Made by a program: the position numbers and the translations under genes
Source: UMGS1251 sp036666555
GTDB lineage: Bacteria > Bacillota > Clostridia > Lachnospirales > Lachnospiraceae
Length of the DNA: 39,993 bases
Direction of reading: 5' to 3'
Assembly (NCBI GenBank): GCA_036666555.1
Contig: JAVWVS010000020.1
Coordinates: 1 to 39,993 of the forward strand
Shown here: in pieces, positions 33,826 through 39,993 of the stretch
Numbering within the stretch: the first letter of the stretch is position 1
Layout: every line of letters begins with the position of its first letter
Notes under the pieces: model-generated
Databases searched by the model: none
What the model saw: the letters and a program-made list of their open reading frames with translations, nothing else
Told to the model about the DNA's origin: nothing

Positions 33826-35158
33826 ACACATCACTATGAGAAGCAGAATACAACGAAGTATGAATTGCATACTTTTTAGTACGCTGATTCTCTCCTTTCT
33901 ATTGACCACGTGGTTTGTATATGAACAAACACTGGACAATATGAAGAACGAAGTAAGGCAAGAGGCAAATTATATAAAAGAAGCAATGAATCTTACCGGA
34001 AATGCATACTTGGAAAATGTGAAAAAATTCACCGGAAATAATCGGATTACATTGATTGATTTACAAGGTTCGGTCATTTATGACTCCATAAAAGATAATG
34101 CAAGCATGCAAAACCATGGAAATCGAAAAGAAGTCAAGGAAGCATGGAAGACCGGAAGTGGCGAGGCACTTCGCCTTTCCAATACCCTTGGAAAACAGAC
34201 TTATTATCGCACATTGATGTTGGATAATGAGGTAGTACTACGGGTAGCAAAGACAACAGATAACGTGCTGACAGCGGTTCTTTGTATGTTGCCTTATATG
34301 TGTGGAATTGCAGTTCTGATGATATTGTTGGCTTGGATTTTGGGGAAATGGCAGACGGCAAAATTAATTCTTCCGGTCAATGAATTGAACCTAGAGCATC
34401 CACTGGAAAATGAAATCTACGAAGAATTGACACCATTATTGGAAAGCATGGATCGGCAAAATCAAGAAAAAGAACAAGTTTCTCAAATGCGCAAAGAATT
34501 TTCGGCCAATGTATCTCATGAACTTAAAACACCACTCACCTCCATTTCCGGATATGCAGAAATTATGAAAGATGGTCTGGTAAAGCCGGAAGATATGCAA
34601 GAATTTGCCAATCGGATATATCACGAAGCAAGTCGGTTAATCACATTAGTAGAAGACATCATCAAACTTTCCAAATTAGATGAAGAAAGTGTAGAATTAG
34701 AAAAAGAAGACGTAGATTTATTTATACTATCCAGGGAAATATGCAGTCGGTTGGCACCACAAGCAGAAAAACATCACATTCGCTTAGAAGTAACCGGAGA
34801 AAATGTAATTTACCACGGAATCCGTCAGATACTGGATGAAATGATATATAATATGACAGAAAATGCTGTTAAGTACAATGTAGAAAATGGACTGGTGAAA
34901 ATATGGGCAGGCAACACATTAAAAGGGCCCAAAATCATTATAGAAGATACCGGAATTGGCATACCGCAAGAACATAAAGAACGAGTGTTTGAACGCTTTT
35001 ACAGAGTAGATAAAAGCCATTCTAAAGAAACCGGAGGCACGGGTCTTGGGCTATCCATTGTAAAACACGGTGCACTGCTTCATCATGCGGAAATCAAAAT
35101 GATTAGCGAAGAAAACAAAGGGACCAAAATTGAGGTACAATTTGAATTGGGGACGTAA
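33815..35158 (+). CDS. phoR: PhoR-type sensor histidine kinase
   Basis: 447 residues. Two membrane helices (about 18-37 and 152-176) enclose a 110-residue sensor domain. The kinase core has FSANVSHELKTPLTSISGY (H235), the N-box NMTENAVKYN, and DTGIGIP, ERFYRVDKSHS and GTGLGLSIVKH. No clear HAMP or PAS domain separates helix 2 from the H-box, unlike long PhoR proteins. GGGGGA lies before the ATG, which overlaps the regulator gene by 11 nt. The last seven codons and the stop fall inside the left arm of a 53-bp palindrome, so the C-terminal residues FELGT may come from a repeat that moved in. Confidence 0.9.
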   Translation: MNRRHITMRSRIQRSMNCILFSTLILSFLLTTWFVYEQTLDNMKNEVRQEANYIKEAMNLTGNAYLENVKKFTGNNRITLIDLQGSVIYDSIKDNASMQNHGNRKEVKEAWKTGSGEALRLSNTLGKQTYYRTLMLDNEVVLRVAKTTDNVLTAVLCMLPYMCGIAVLMILLAWILGKWQTAKLILPVNELNLEHPLENEIYEELTPLLESMDRQNQEKEQVSQMRKEFSANVSHELKTPLTSISGYAEIMKDGLVKPEDMQEFANRIYHEASRLITLVEDIIKLSKLDEESVELEKEDVDLFILSREICSRLAPQAEKHHIRLEVTGENVIYHGIRQILDEMIYNMTENAVKYNVENGLVKIWAGNTLKGPKIIIEDTGIGIPQEHKERVFERFYRVDKSHSKETGGTGLGLSIVKHGALLHHAEIKMISEENKGTKIEVQFELGT

Positions 35159-35192
35159 CACTTTTGAAAAGTGTTACGTCCCCAATTCAAAT
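35140..35192. repeat. Perfect 53-bp palindrome (26-bp arms) at the end of phoR
   Basis: The left arm 35140-35165 and right arm 35167-35192 are exact complements around one base. The core is TTGGGGACGTAACAC and its complement. The left arm contains the stop codon of phoR. It may act as a terminator or a mobile REP-like unit; no T-run follows. Confidence 0.9.
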
Positions 35193-35196
35193 TTAT

Positions 35197-35376
35197 GGTG
35201 TCCCAAAACGTACATAGTCCTGTCCCTTTTTGAAAAAGGATAGTTTTATATCTAAAATAGCATTGAAAATTCCATTAAAATACAAGTGGGGACAGGTCAA
35301 ATATCAATTAGGGACAGGGTGATATTCATTTGGGGACGTAGTCAACTGTAAAAGTGTTACGTCCCCAAATGAATAT
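35197..35376. repeat. Cluster of GGGAC/GTCCC repeat cores with a second long hairpin
   Basis: GTCCC occurs at 35200 and 35222, and CCTGTCCC (35219-35226) is complementary to both GGGACAGG at 35289 and at 35311. A second hairpin has arms 35322-35340 and 35358-35376, perfect over 19 bp around 17 nt, with the same TTTGGGGACGTA edge as the phoR palindrome. The layout resembles REP or BIME-like elements; no transposase is encoded here. Confidence 0.75.
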
Positions 35377-35381
35377 GAATC

Positions 35382-35416
35382 TTGACATATAAGGCATTTG
35401 ACGATAGAATATCGTC
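35382..35416 (+). promoter_or_regulatory. Promoter of the carboxypeptidase gene with palindrome over the -10 box
   Basis: TTGACA (35382-35387), 17 nt, TAGAAT (35405-35410). GACGATA (35400-35406) and TATCGTC (35410-35416) form a 7-bp inverted repeat with 3 nt between them, right on the -10 box, a likely repressor site. Confidence 0.7.
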
Positions 35417-35481
35417 ATAATGATTGATTCCGCTTTGAATTGCATAAAACTACTTTATTATTTTAGGAAGGAAAACAAGTA

Positions 35482-36816
35482 ATGATAAAACTCCCAAAAT
35501 ACCTTGTTCTATTATCTGTGCTTCTTATTTTTTCCCAAGCATCTCCTTTGGTCAGTCATGCTCAACAAAGTTCAATTGAAGTAGCGCGTAGCATGGGAAA
35601 TTCCATTGATCAGAGATATGCTCCTGCAGGCAGTATTATCACAGAAGTTCATACGGGACAAATTTTATGGTCAGAAAATATTGATACCCAGTGGACTCCT
35701 GCTAGTATGTCAAAATTAATGACAATTGCACTTGCTTATGATGCTGTCAAAACGGGACGTTTTGATTTGGACACCAAAGTGCCTGTAACACAAAAGTATA
35801 TCGATATTTCTCAAATTACAACGTTAAGTAATAATAAGATGCAACCTGGTTGTGAATATACGATTGGAGAACTGATTGACTTGATTATTACTCCTTCTTC
35901 CGCGGCTGCTACTTATATGCTTGCTGATTTTATTGAATCCGATTTAAATACTTTCATTCAAATGCTGAATAATAAAGCGGCTAGCTTAAAGATGACAAAT
36001 ACTCATTACGTCAATCCTATTGGTGTACCTAACAGTAGTCTGGGCTTATTTGCACCACCGGAGTCCAATCCGTCCGATGACAATTATACAACCTCTAAGG
36101 ATTATGCGCTTCTCTGTACATACCTCATTGAAAATCATCCCGATATTTTAAACCATACAAAATATAGAACTATCGTTGTAAAACAAGGTACCCCATTTGA
36201 AGAAACATTTACCGGATACAACCATTCCTTAGAAGGAGCAAAACATGCTTTTCCTGGTGTCGATGGAATAAAAACAGGTTCTGCAGACAAAGGATATAAT
36301 TACTCTTTAACTGCTCAAAGAGGGGATACACGTTTAGTAGAAATTGTTCTAGGTGTTTCCGTTTGGGAAGATACAGAAGCAGAATATATTCGGCACTTAA
36401 TTGGAAATGCAATTTTAGAAGACGCATTTAATAACTATGAGTATCGTATGATTTTAGACAAAGGTGAGTATGAAATAGAAAAAAAGAAAGTGATTTTAAG
36501 TGAACCATTCTATGATTGTGTTCCTAAGAACTGGGAGCAGTCCCTAAAATGGGATTTCAAGAATAATGTAGTAACCGCTAATTTGGAAAGAACTTATCTT
36601 CCAGGTTACAGTGCTCCAACTGGAAAAATATCTCTTCTCTCCTCAGATAAAAATGGACGAAAATCCGAAAAACATACTTCAAATTTCCCCCCTTTAAATA
36701 TAGTTACCGCTTTTTTTGCAATTATTCTTCTTGGAGTAGTTGGAATGATAGCGAGCTTTTTATATCGTCGCAGACTTGACAAAATCCGAAAAGACAAACG
36801 ACGTAAACGTCCTTAA
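35482..36816 (+). CDS. D-alanyl-D-alanine carboxypeptidase-like protein (PBP5/DacF family), altered SxN motif
   Basis: 444 residues. A signal peptide (about 1-28, ending near SHAQQ) precedes a serine peptidase S11 domain. SxxK is S75-M-S-K78 (PASMSKLMT), and KTG is K264-T-G in GIKTGSADKGYN. The second motif reads PSSAAATYMLADF: SSA at 139-141, where relatives have SSN or SGN, so the Asn that helps acylation is missing. A C-terminal domain follows, and a membrane helix at about 412-432 with a basic tail (RRRLDKIRKDKRRKRP) anchors it. It would trim peptidoglycan stem peptides if active. Codon choice (more TCT, CTT, GCT) differs from neighbours, hinting at separate origin. AGGAAGG precedes the ATG. 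Confidence 0.88.
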   Translation: MIKLPKYLVLLSVLLIFSQASPLVSHAQQSSIEVARSMGNSIDQRYAPAGSIITEVHTGQILWSENIDTQWTPASMSKLMTIALAYDAVKTGRFDLDTKVPVTQKYIDISQITTLSNNKMQPGCEYTIGELIDLIITPSSAAATYMLADFIESDLNTFIQMLNNKAASLKMTNTHYVNPIGVPNSSLGLFAPPESNPSDDNYTTSKDYALLCTYLIENHPDILNHTKYRTIVVKQGTPFEETFTGYNHSLEGAKHAFPGVDGIKTGSADKGYNYSLTAQRGDTRLVEIVLGVSVWEDTEAEYIRHLIGNAILEDAFNNYEYRMILDKGEYEIEKKKVILSEPFYDCVPKNWEQSLKWDFKNNVVTANLERTYLPGYSAPTGKISLLSSDKNGRKSEKHTSNFPPLNIVTAFFAIILLGVVGMIASFLYRRRLDKIRKDKRRKRP

Positions 36817-36878
36817 ATCCTCGGTGTTTAGGCATATAGCATGGTTTATAGTAACAAAACAACTAGGAGAAAGTAGAA

Positions 36879-37211
36879 ATGACAGAGGATTTTAAAACCC
36901 ATAAAAAAATTTCTTATAACAATATATGTTTGTTTTTAGTTCCGATAATAACGATTGGTTTTACTTTTATAAGTTTTTATGGTTCCAATAAATTTCTAGT
37001 TCTACATGTTATACCATTACTTTTATTATTATGGTGCATGACCTTGGTAGTAAGTATTATTGGGGACGTAATTAATTTTTTGCAGAAGCATACACATATT
37101 GAAGTTAAAAAAACTGTTTTTTATTGTTTTTCGGTAGCATTCCTTTTGTGTTGTTGTTTTGTTGAATTATTTTCTAGAAGCATTATATTAGGAGGATTTC
37201 ATGCATCCTAG
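36879..37211 (+). CDS. Small membrane protein of unknown function
   Basis: 110 residues with three predicted membrane helices (about 17-34, 40-62 and 80-98; the last has CCCC in LLCCCFVELF). No family is recognised. It has a good site, CTAGGAGAAAG, 5-6 nt before the ATG, so it is probably translated. It stands 62 nt after the carboxypeptidase gene and may be in the same transcript. Confidence 0.65.
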   Translation: MTEDFKTHKKISYNNICLFLVPIITIGFTFISFYGSNKFLVLHVIPLLLLLWCMTLVVSIIGDVINFLQKHTHIEVKKTVFYCFSVAFLLCCCFVELFSRSIILGGFHAS

Positions 37212-37214
37212 TAT

Positions 37215-37313
37215 ATGCAACTGGTATTGGAAAAAGTGAATGATTTGACGTTGGCGTTTACTGGGAAGACCAAGGGCATGTATACAAGTAAATCTTTGGG
37301 AGAGAATGCATGA
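37215..37313 (+). other. Short open frame, possible gene remnant
   Basis: A 32-codon frame (MQLVLEKVNDLTLAFTGKTK then GMYTSKSLGENA) with no ribosome site. It looks protein-like, perhaps the tail of a lost gene, but I do not recognise it. Confidence 0.25.
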
Positions 37314-37321
37314 AGACAGGA

Positions 37322-37361
37322 CTCCAAGACATATATTAAAGTAATGATATATGCCTTGGAG
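37322..37361 (+). other. Hairpin covering the ribosome site of the truncated deacetylase
   Basis: CTCCAAG-a-CATATAT pairs with ATATATG-c-CTTGGAG around a 10-nt loop. The 3' arm ends in TTGGAG, the likely ribosome site, 5 nt before the ATG at 37367. ATTTTAT follows, so it might also act as a weak terminator. Confidence 0.55.
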
Positions 37362-37366
37362 ATTTT

Positions 37367-37561
37367 ATGCAGTTTATGAAAAAGTATGGAGCTTTATTAT
37401 TGGCATTGTTGGTGCTGGCAGTAGGGTCAGCAAAGTATTTATCTCATATTAGCACAGTGAGCAATAATGTGAATGGAAGAGAATTGCCAATTTATTCGGT
37501 GGAAACGGATAAAAAACAGGTGGCATTGAGCTTTGATGCCGCATGGGCTGATGATAACTAG
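37367..37561 (+). pseudogene. N-terminal fragment of a polysaccharide deacetylase (NodB family)
   Basis: 64 residues: a signal anchor (MKKYGALLLALLVLAVGSAK), a spacer, then YSVETDKKQVALSFDAAWAD followed by a TAG stop. VALSFDAAW is the first NodB motif (TFDD/SFDAAWG) of spore and wall deacetylases such as PdaA/PdaB types. All later motifs (HxxxH, the RxPxG loop) are absent downstream, so a deletion or rearrangement removed about 180 residues. The remaining frame may be a harmless leftover. Confidence 0.8.
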
Positions 37562-37691
37562 CGGAACATACAATAACAAGAAAGGCAACTGCTGTTCTTA
37601 AATACTGAATAGGTAAAAAAACAAAAACCCCTACAGGATAGGTGTTATTACTAACGGTTATAATAATTCACAAAAAATACATTTTTTCACA

Positions 37692-37720
37692 TTGCTTTAT
37701 ATACTCCAACTGGATATACT
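37692..37720 (+). promoter_or_regulatory. Probable promoter of the toxin-antitoxin pair
   Basis: TTGCTT (37692-37697), 17 nt, TATACT (37715-37720), then GAAAGGGTG ahead of the antitoxin ATG. Confidence 0.5.
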
Positions 37721-37757
37721 GTAGGTAAGAAATTAATTCAAGAAAGGGTGATGACAT

Positions 37758-37913
37758 ATGACACCAACTGTAACCGCAACAAAATCAACATCTGCCAAAC
37801 CGGAGGAAGCTATGACAATCCTCTTTCAAAAGCTTAATGAAGCGATTGATGATATGGAACAAGGCAGAATACAGACACTTGATGAAGCATGGGAAGAAAT
37901 AGACCAGATATAG
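37758..37913 (+). CDS. Putative antitoxin of a type II toxin-antitoxin pair
   Basis: 51 residues, mostly helical and acidic at the end (KPEEAMTILFQKLNEAIDDM, LDEAWEEIDQI). Size and place, just before a RelE/ParE-like toxin, mark it as the antitoxin; the family is not certain. It is shorter than most RelB or ParD proteins and has no clear DNA-binding N-terminal domain. The stop falls in an 11-bp tandem duplication (ATAGACCAGAT twice, 37899-37920). AAAGGGTG lies about 9 nt before the ATG. Confidence 0.65.
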   Translation: MTPTVTATKSTSAKPEEAMTILFQKLNEAIDDMEQGRIQTLDEAWEEIDQI

Positions 37914-37934
37914 ACCAGATATAGAGGATAAAGT

Positions 37935-38267
37935 ATGGTAACACGCTATAAAGTTGTCGTTGCTAAAAGCGCAAAAGAAGATGTAAAAGCAATGAAACGG
38001 TATATACTTAAAAACTTCCGATATCGGGAGCTGGCAGAGAACTTTTCTAAGAAAACGAAGTGTATATTAAGTAAACTAGACACTTTTCCAGATGGACATC
38101 AACCGACAAAGTTCTCTTATCGTGGTTACAAGATTTATATAAAACCACGAGATACATACCTCGTATTTTACACAGTAAATGGAAATACGGTTACGATTTT
38201 ACGAGTCATGCAAGATGGCATGAACTGGCAATTCGTTCTTAAGCGTTGGATTGCACAAAATAAATAA
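37935..38267 (+). CDS. RelE/ParE-family toxin
   Basis: 110 residues. The N-terminal pattern VTRYKVVVAKSAKEDVKAMK followed by a helical YILKNF.Y segment, then YRGYKIYIKPRDTYLVFYTV and TVTILRVMQDGMNW, matches the RelE/ParE toxin fold, whose members cleave ribosomal mRNA or poison gyrase. Basic residues near the end (LKRWIAQNK) fit RelE-type RNA contact, but ParE cannot be excluded. It starts 21 nt after the antitoxin with AGAGG 7 nt upstream. A terminator follows. Confidence 0.85.
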   Translation: MVTRYKVVVAKSAKEDVKAMKRYILKNFRYRELAENFSKKTKCILSKLDTFPDGHQPTKFSYRGYKIYIKPRDTYLVFYTVNGNTVTILRVMQDGMNWQFVLKRWIAQNK

Positions 38268-38278
38268 AAATGATGGTG

Positions 38279-38310
38279 AGCAGTAAATTCTACGGAGTTT
38301 GCTGCTTTTT
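38279..38310 (+). terminator. Terminator of the toxin-antitoxin operon
   Basis: AGCAGTAAA pairs with TTTGCTGCT (one T-G pair) around a 10-nt loop, then TTTTT. Confidence 0.7.
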
Positions 38311-38563
38311 CCATTTTATAGGAAAGTTTTCTCTTCGGAGAACCCTTGAATTAAAATGGTCCGCACGGGGGTAGGTCCGCGAAGTAGATGACGAATCTAG
38401 AAGGGGTAAAACCTTCTTCTCCGAATTTGTCATCGAGTTCTTCATCCTCATCATGGTGGGAGCATCCATTTTTGCTTTCTTCTGAATTGTTAGCCAGCGT
38501 TGGACGGCAGTTAACAAGAAAAGTGTGAATAATTGGAAGCAATGACCTTCTAGGCAGAAATAA
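38311..38563. other. Non-coding or degraded stretch
   Basis: No convincing gene. A minus-strand frame at 38351-38542 contains an acidic, protein-like run (HDEDEELDDKFGEEGFTPSR, then FVIYFADLPPCGPF), but it has only a TTG start, no ribosome site and no recognised family. It may be the tail of a lost gene within mobile debris. Confidence 0.35.
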
Positions 38564-38789
38564 TGTAATTTACCTTTTGGTGCGGGAGAAAAAGGGAAAG
38601 ATTTGACTGGTAGATTTGTTGCGGATTTAGTATTACAAATCCTGTTTTATGTGGCACAAACAGAGAGTTGATATTCATCAACGACAAAAAGAAGGAATTG
38701 TGGCGGCAAAAGACAGAGGTGTTAACATGGGGCGTCCCAAAAAAGAAATTTCGGATGATTTTTTGATGATAAAAGAAGAATGGGAATAA
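38564..38789 (+). pseudogene. C-terminal half of a serine resolvase/invertase, frameshifted
   Basis: One frame reads GKDLTGRFVADLVLQILFYV then AQTES and a TGA; one base over, the match resumes with DIHQRQKEGIVAAKDRGVNM and GRPKKEISDDF.. to a TAA at 38787. Together these are the long E-helix (GxxLTGxFxADLVLQILSYVAQ type) and hinge (GRPKxxxP) of a Tn3-type resolvase or Pin-like invertase. The catalytic N-terminal domain and the final HTH are missing. This is a clear relic of a transposon or phage. Confidence 0.82.
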
Positions 38790-39042
38790 ATAAAAAATGA
38801 AAAATCTGTGCTTGACAGGGTTATATTTTGGAAGTTTTAAAGAACGGAAAATCCGTGAATGCAGGTTTAAACGACATGAAATCAAAAAAAGGAAAAATAG
38901 TTAAAAAAACCAGGGAAAATATAACGCTTATGACGAAATGTATGTAATCGAGGGTGCAAATGAATTAAAAAAAGAAAAATAAGGTAAAATTTAAATGAAA
39001 AGAAATACTGATTAGCTGTTTTGGAAAGGAGTGCATAGGCAC
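38790..39042. other. Intergenic, AT-rich leader region of the surface protein gene
   Basis: No gene is supported. A TTGACA at 38813-38818 has no good -10 at 17 nt. A short frame (YNAYDEMYVIEGANELKKEK, ending at a TAA near 38980) looks protein-like but has no start. The stretch ends with AAAGGAG 11 nt before the next ATG. Confidence 0.4.
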
Positions 39043-39993
39043 ATGAGGAATTATTTGTATAGAGTAGGAGCTTTATTTCTTGCAGTATTCATGATTGTTA
39101 CCAGCGTTGATTTTGGGAGCATCGTTATGGCAAGTGATGAGAAGATTGATATTGCGTCAAAGACCACTTACAGTGACGATAATACCACTGCTACGGTTGA
39201 ATTAACACTGGCATATGATCAAACTAAATTTGAACTAATCGAGTTAAAGGATCCATCGGGAGTTGCCATGGATATCACAAATTTAACATGGTCCACAACG
39301 GAAAATAAGGACTATAGTTTTACGTATCGTTATAAAGAAATAGTGGCAGTAGTAGATGAAAAGAAAGAAGCAGAAGTAGCCGGAGAACAGAAAAACCAGG
39401 CAACAGAGGAGAAAGCAACAGAGAAAACAACAGAGGAAAAAACAGGGGAATATAAAGTAAGTGTGGATGGCATCAAAAATGTGGATGCTGCTTTACAGGA
39501 ACCCACACTACTAACAGGCTCTCCACAGGTCGTTGAAGCAAAAAGTTGGGGTGAACTCCAGTCTCAATTGAATACATTACAAGATGGGGATTCAATCAGT
39601 CTAAAGAGCTTAAATAAATATCCAATGAGCGAAGAGATATACACCATAAATAAGAGCATTCAAATTGGTGTATTTGATCCGAAATCTTCAATAACAAGTC
39701 AAAACAAGAAATTTGTCTTAGAAGATAATGCAACGGTTACTTTTACTGGAATGGATATGAGCAATGATACTTATTCAAAAGAAGCGGTCATTAGCGGTAG
39801 CGGAAACGTGGTGCTAAATGGTTTGACAAAGATTAATGCGGCCGCTTCTAGTACAGAAAAACAAGCCGAAAGTGGAGTGAATGTGGATGGCAATGTTACT
39901 GTACTAGACAATGCCAGTGCAATGGGCGGAAATGCAACAGGGACAGGTTCTGCTGGGAATGGCATCGTGTCCACCAAAACAGTGACAGTGGAA
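39043..39993 (+). CDS. Secreted surface protein, probably beta-helical adhesin (partial, runs off the window)
   Basis: The frame is open from the ATG at 39043 to the last base (317 codons so far). A signal peptide (about 1-32, LYRVGALFLAVFMIVTSVD) precedes a beta-rich domain (40-110). Then comes a Glu/Lys/Thr-rich linker (about 105-142, with EEKATEKTTEEKTGE), and from about 165 a repetitive beta-helix-like part: short strands with Asn, Gly and Val turns such as NATVTFTGM, GSGNVVLNGL, VDGNVTVLDNASAMGG. This is the style of large Gram-positive wall-bound adhesins and pectate-lyase-fold proteins. No family is named with certainty. A sorting motif would lie beyond the window. AAAGGAG lies 11 nt before the ATG. 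Confidence 0.8.
   Translation, partial: MRNYLYRVGALFLAVFMIVTSVDFGSIVMASDEKIDIASKTTYSDDNTTATVELTLAYDQTKFELIELKDPSGVAMDITNLTWSTTENKDYSFTYRYKEIVAVVDEKKEAEVAGEQKNQATEEKATEKTTEEKTGEYKVSVDGIKNVDAALQEPTLLTGSPQVVEAKSWGELQSQLNTLQDGDSISLKSLNKYPMSEEIYTINKSIQIGVFDPKSSITSQNKKFVLEDNATVTFTGMDMSNDTYSKEAVISGSGNVVLNGLTKINAAASSTEKQAESGVNVDGNVTVLDNASAMGGNATGTGSAGNGIVSTKTVTVE

Noticed and set aside
35140..35376. CRISPR array
   Set aside because: The repeated cores are in both orientations at irregular spacing, with no regular spacers and no cas genes nearby.
37060..37075. TTGGGGACGTAATTAAT-like match to the REP core inside the small membrane protein gene
   Set aside because: It encodes IIGDVIN in frame, has no inverted partner and probably matches by chance.

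Overview
The window looks like chromosomal DNA of a low-GC anaerobic Firmicute, most likely a Lachnospiraceae-type Clostridium relative. This rests on the AT-rich coding sequence, strong GGAGG-type ribosome sites, the thioredoxin and rubredoxin-type redox genes, and families common in that group (DUF4358, DHHW, the DUF5721-like protein, a domain-swapped PstS). No genus can be fixed from the sequence alone.

Layout. Bases 1-1990 hold mobile-element debris beside a tRNA-Gln/tRNA-Pro pair: a serine recombinase with a nonsense codon and an internal deletion, joined in frame to a KilA-N protein, and the tail of a tyrosine integrase. Bases 2185-16214 carry separate housekeeping and accessory genes: a YbaK-type tRNA deacylase, a GNAT acetyltransferase, an ABC ATPase with a giant FtsX permease, CIRCE-controlled htpG, a methyltransferase coupled to a type I glutamine synthetase, a flavin reductase-rubredoxin gene with an SDR oxidoreductase, and a MATE exporter.

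Bases 16353-26316 are a long same-strand run: M18 aminopeptidase; a four-gene envelope cassette (SGNH hydrolase, DUF4358 protein, MBOAT acyltransferase, DHHW protein) likely to O-acylate an extracytoplasmic polymer; rluF; ligA; a Crp/Fnr regulator; then trxA-trxB. A TGTGA-N5-TCACA site between the regulator and trxA sits where a class II activator would bind. clpX and a YitT-family gene follow.

Bases 28996-35158 form a complete phosphate-starvation locus: Pho-box-like repeats, pstSCAB, phoU, and a PhoP/PhoR-type two-component pair. PstS has its two half-domains in swapped order. The phoR-like gene ends inside a perfect 53-bp palindrome that belongs to a cluster of GGGAC/GTCCC repeats (35140-35376).

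Bases 35482-39993 are accessory: a D,D-carboxypeptidase-like protein whose SxN motif has lost its Asn, a small membrane protein, a truncated polysaccharide deacetylase, a type II toxin-antitoxin pair, a frameshifted resolvase relic, and the start of a large secreted, probably beta-helical surface protein that runs off the window.

The most interesting points are the permuted PstS, the Crp/Fnr-thioredoxin circuit, the MBOAT/DHHW/SGNH/DUF4358 cassette, the palindrome at the end of the sensor kinase gene, the near-perfect 29-bp operator before the flavin reductase gene, and the CIRCE element on htpG.
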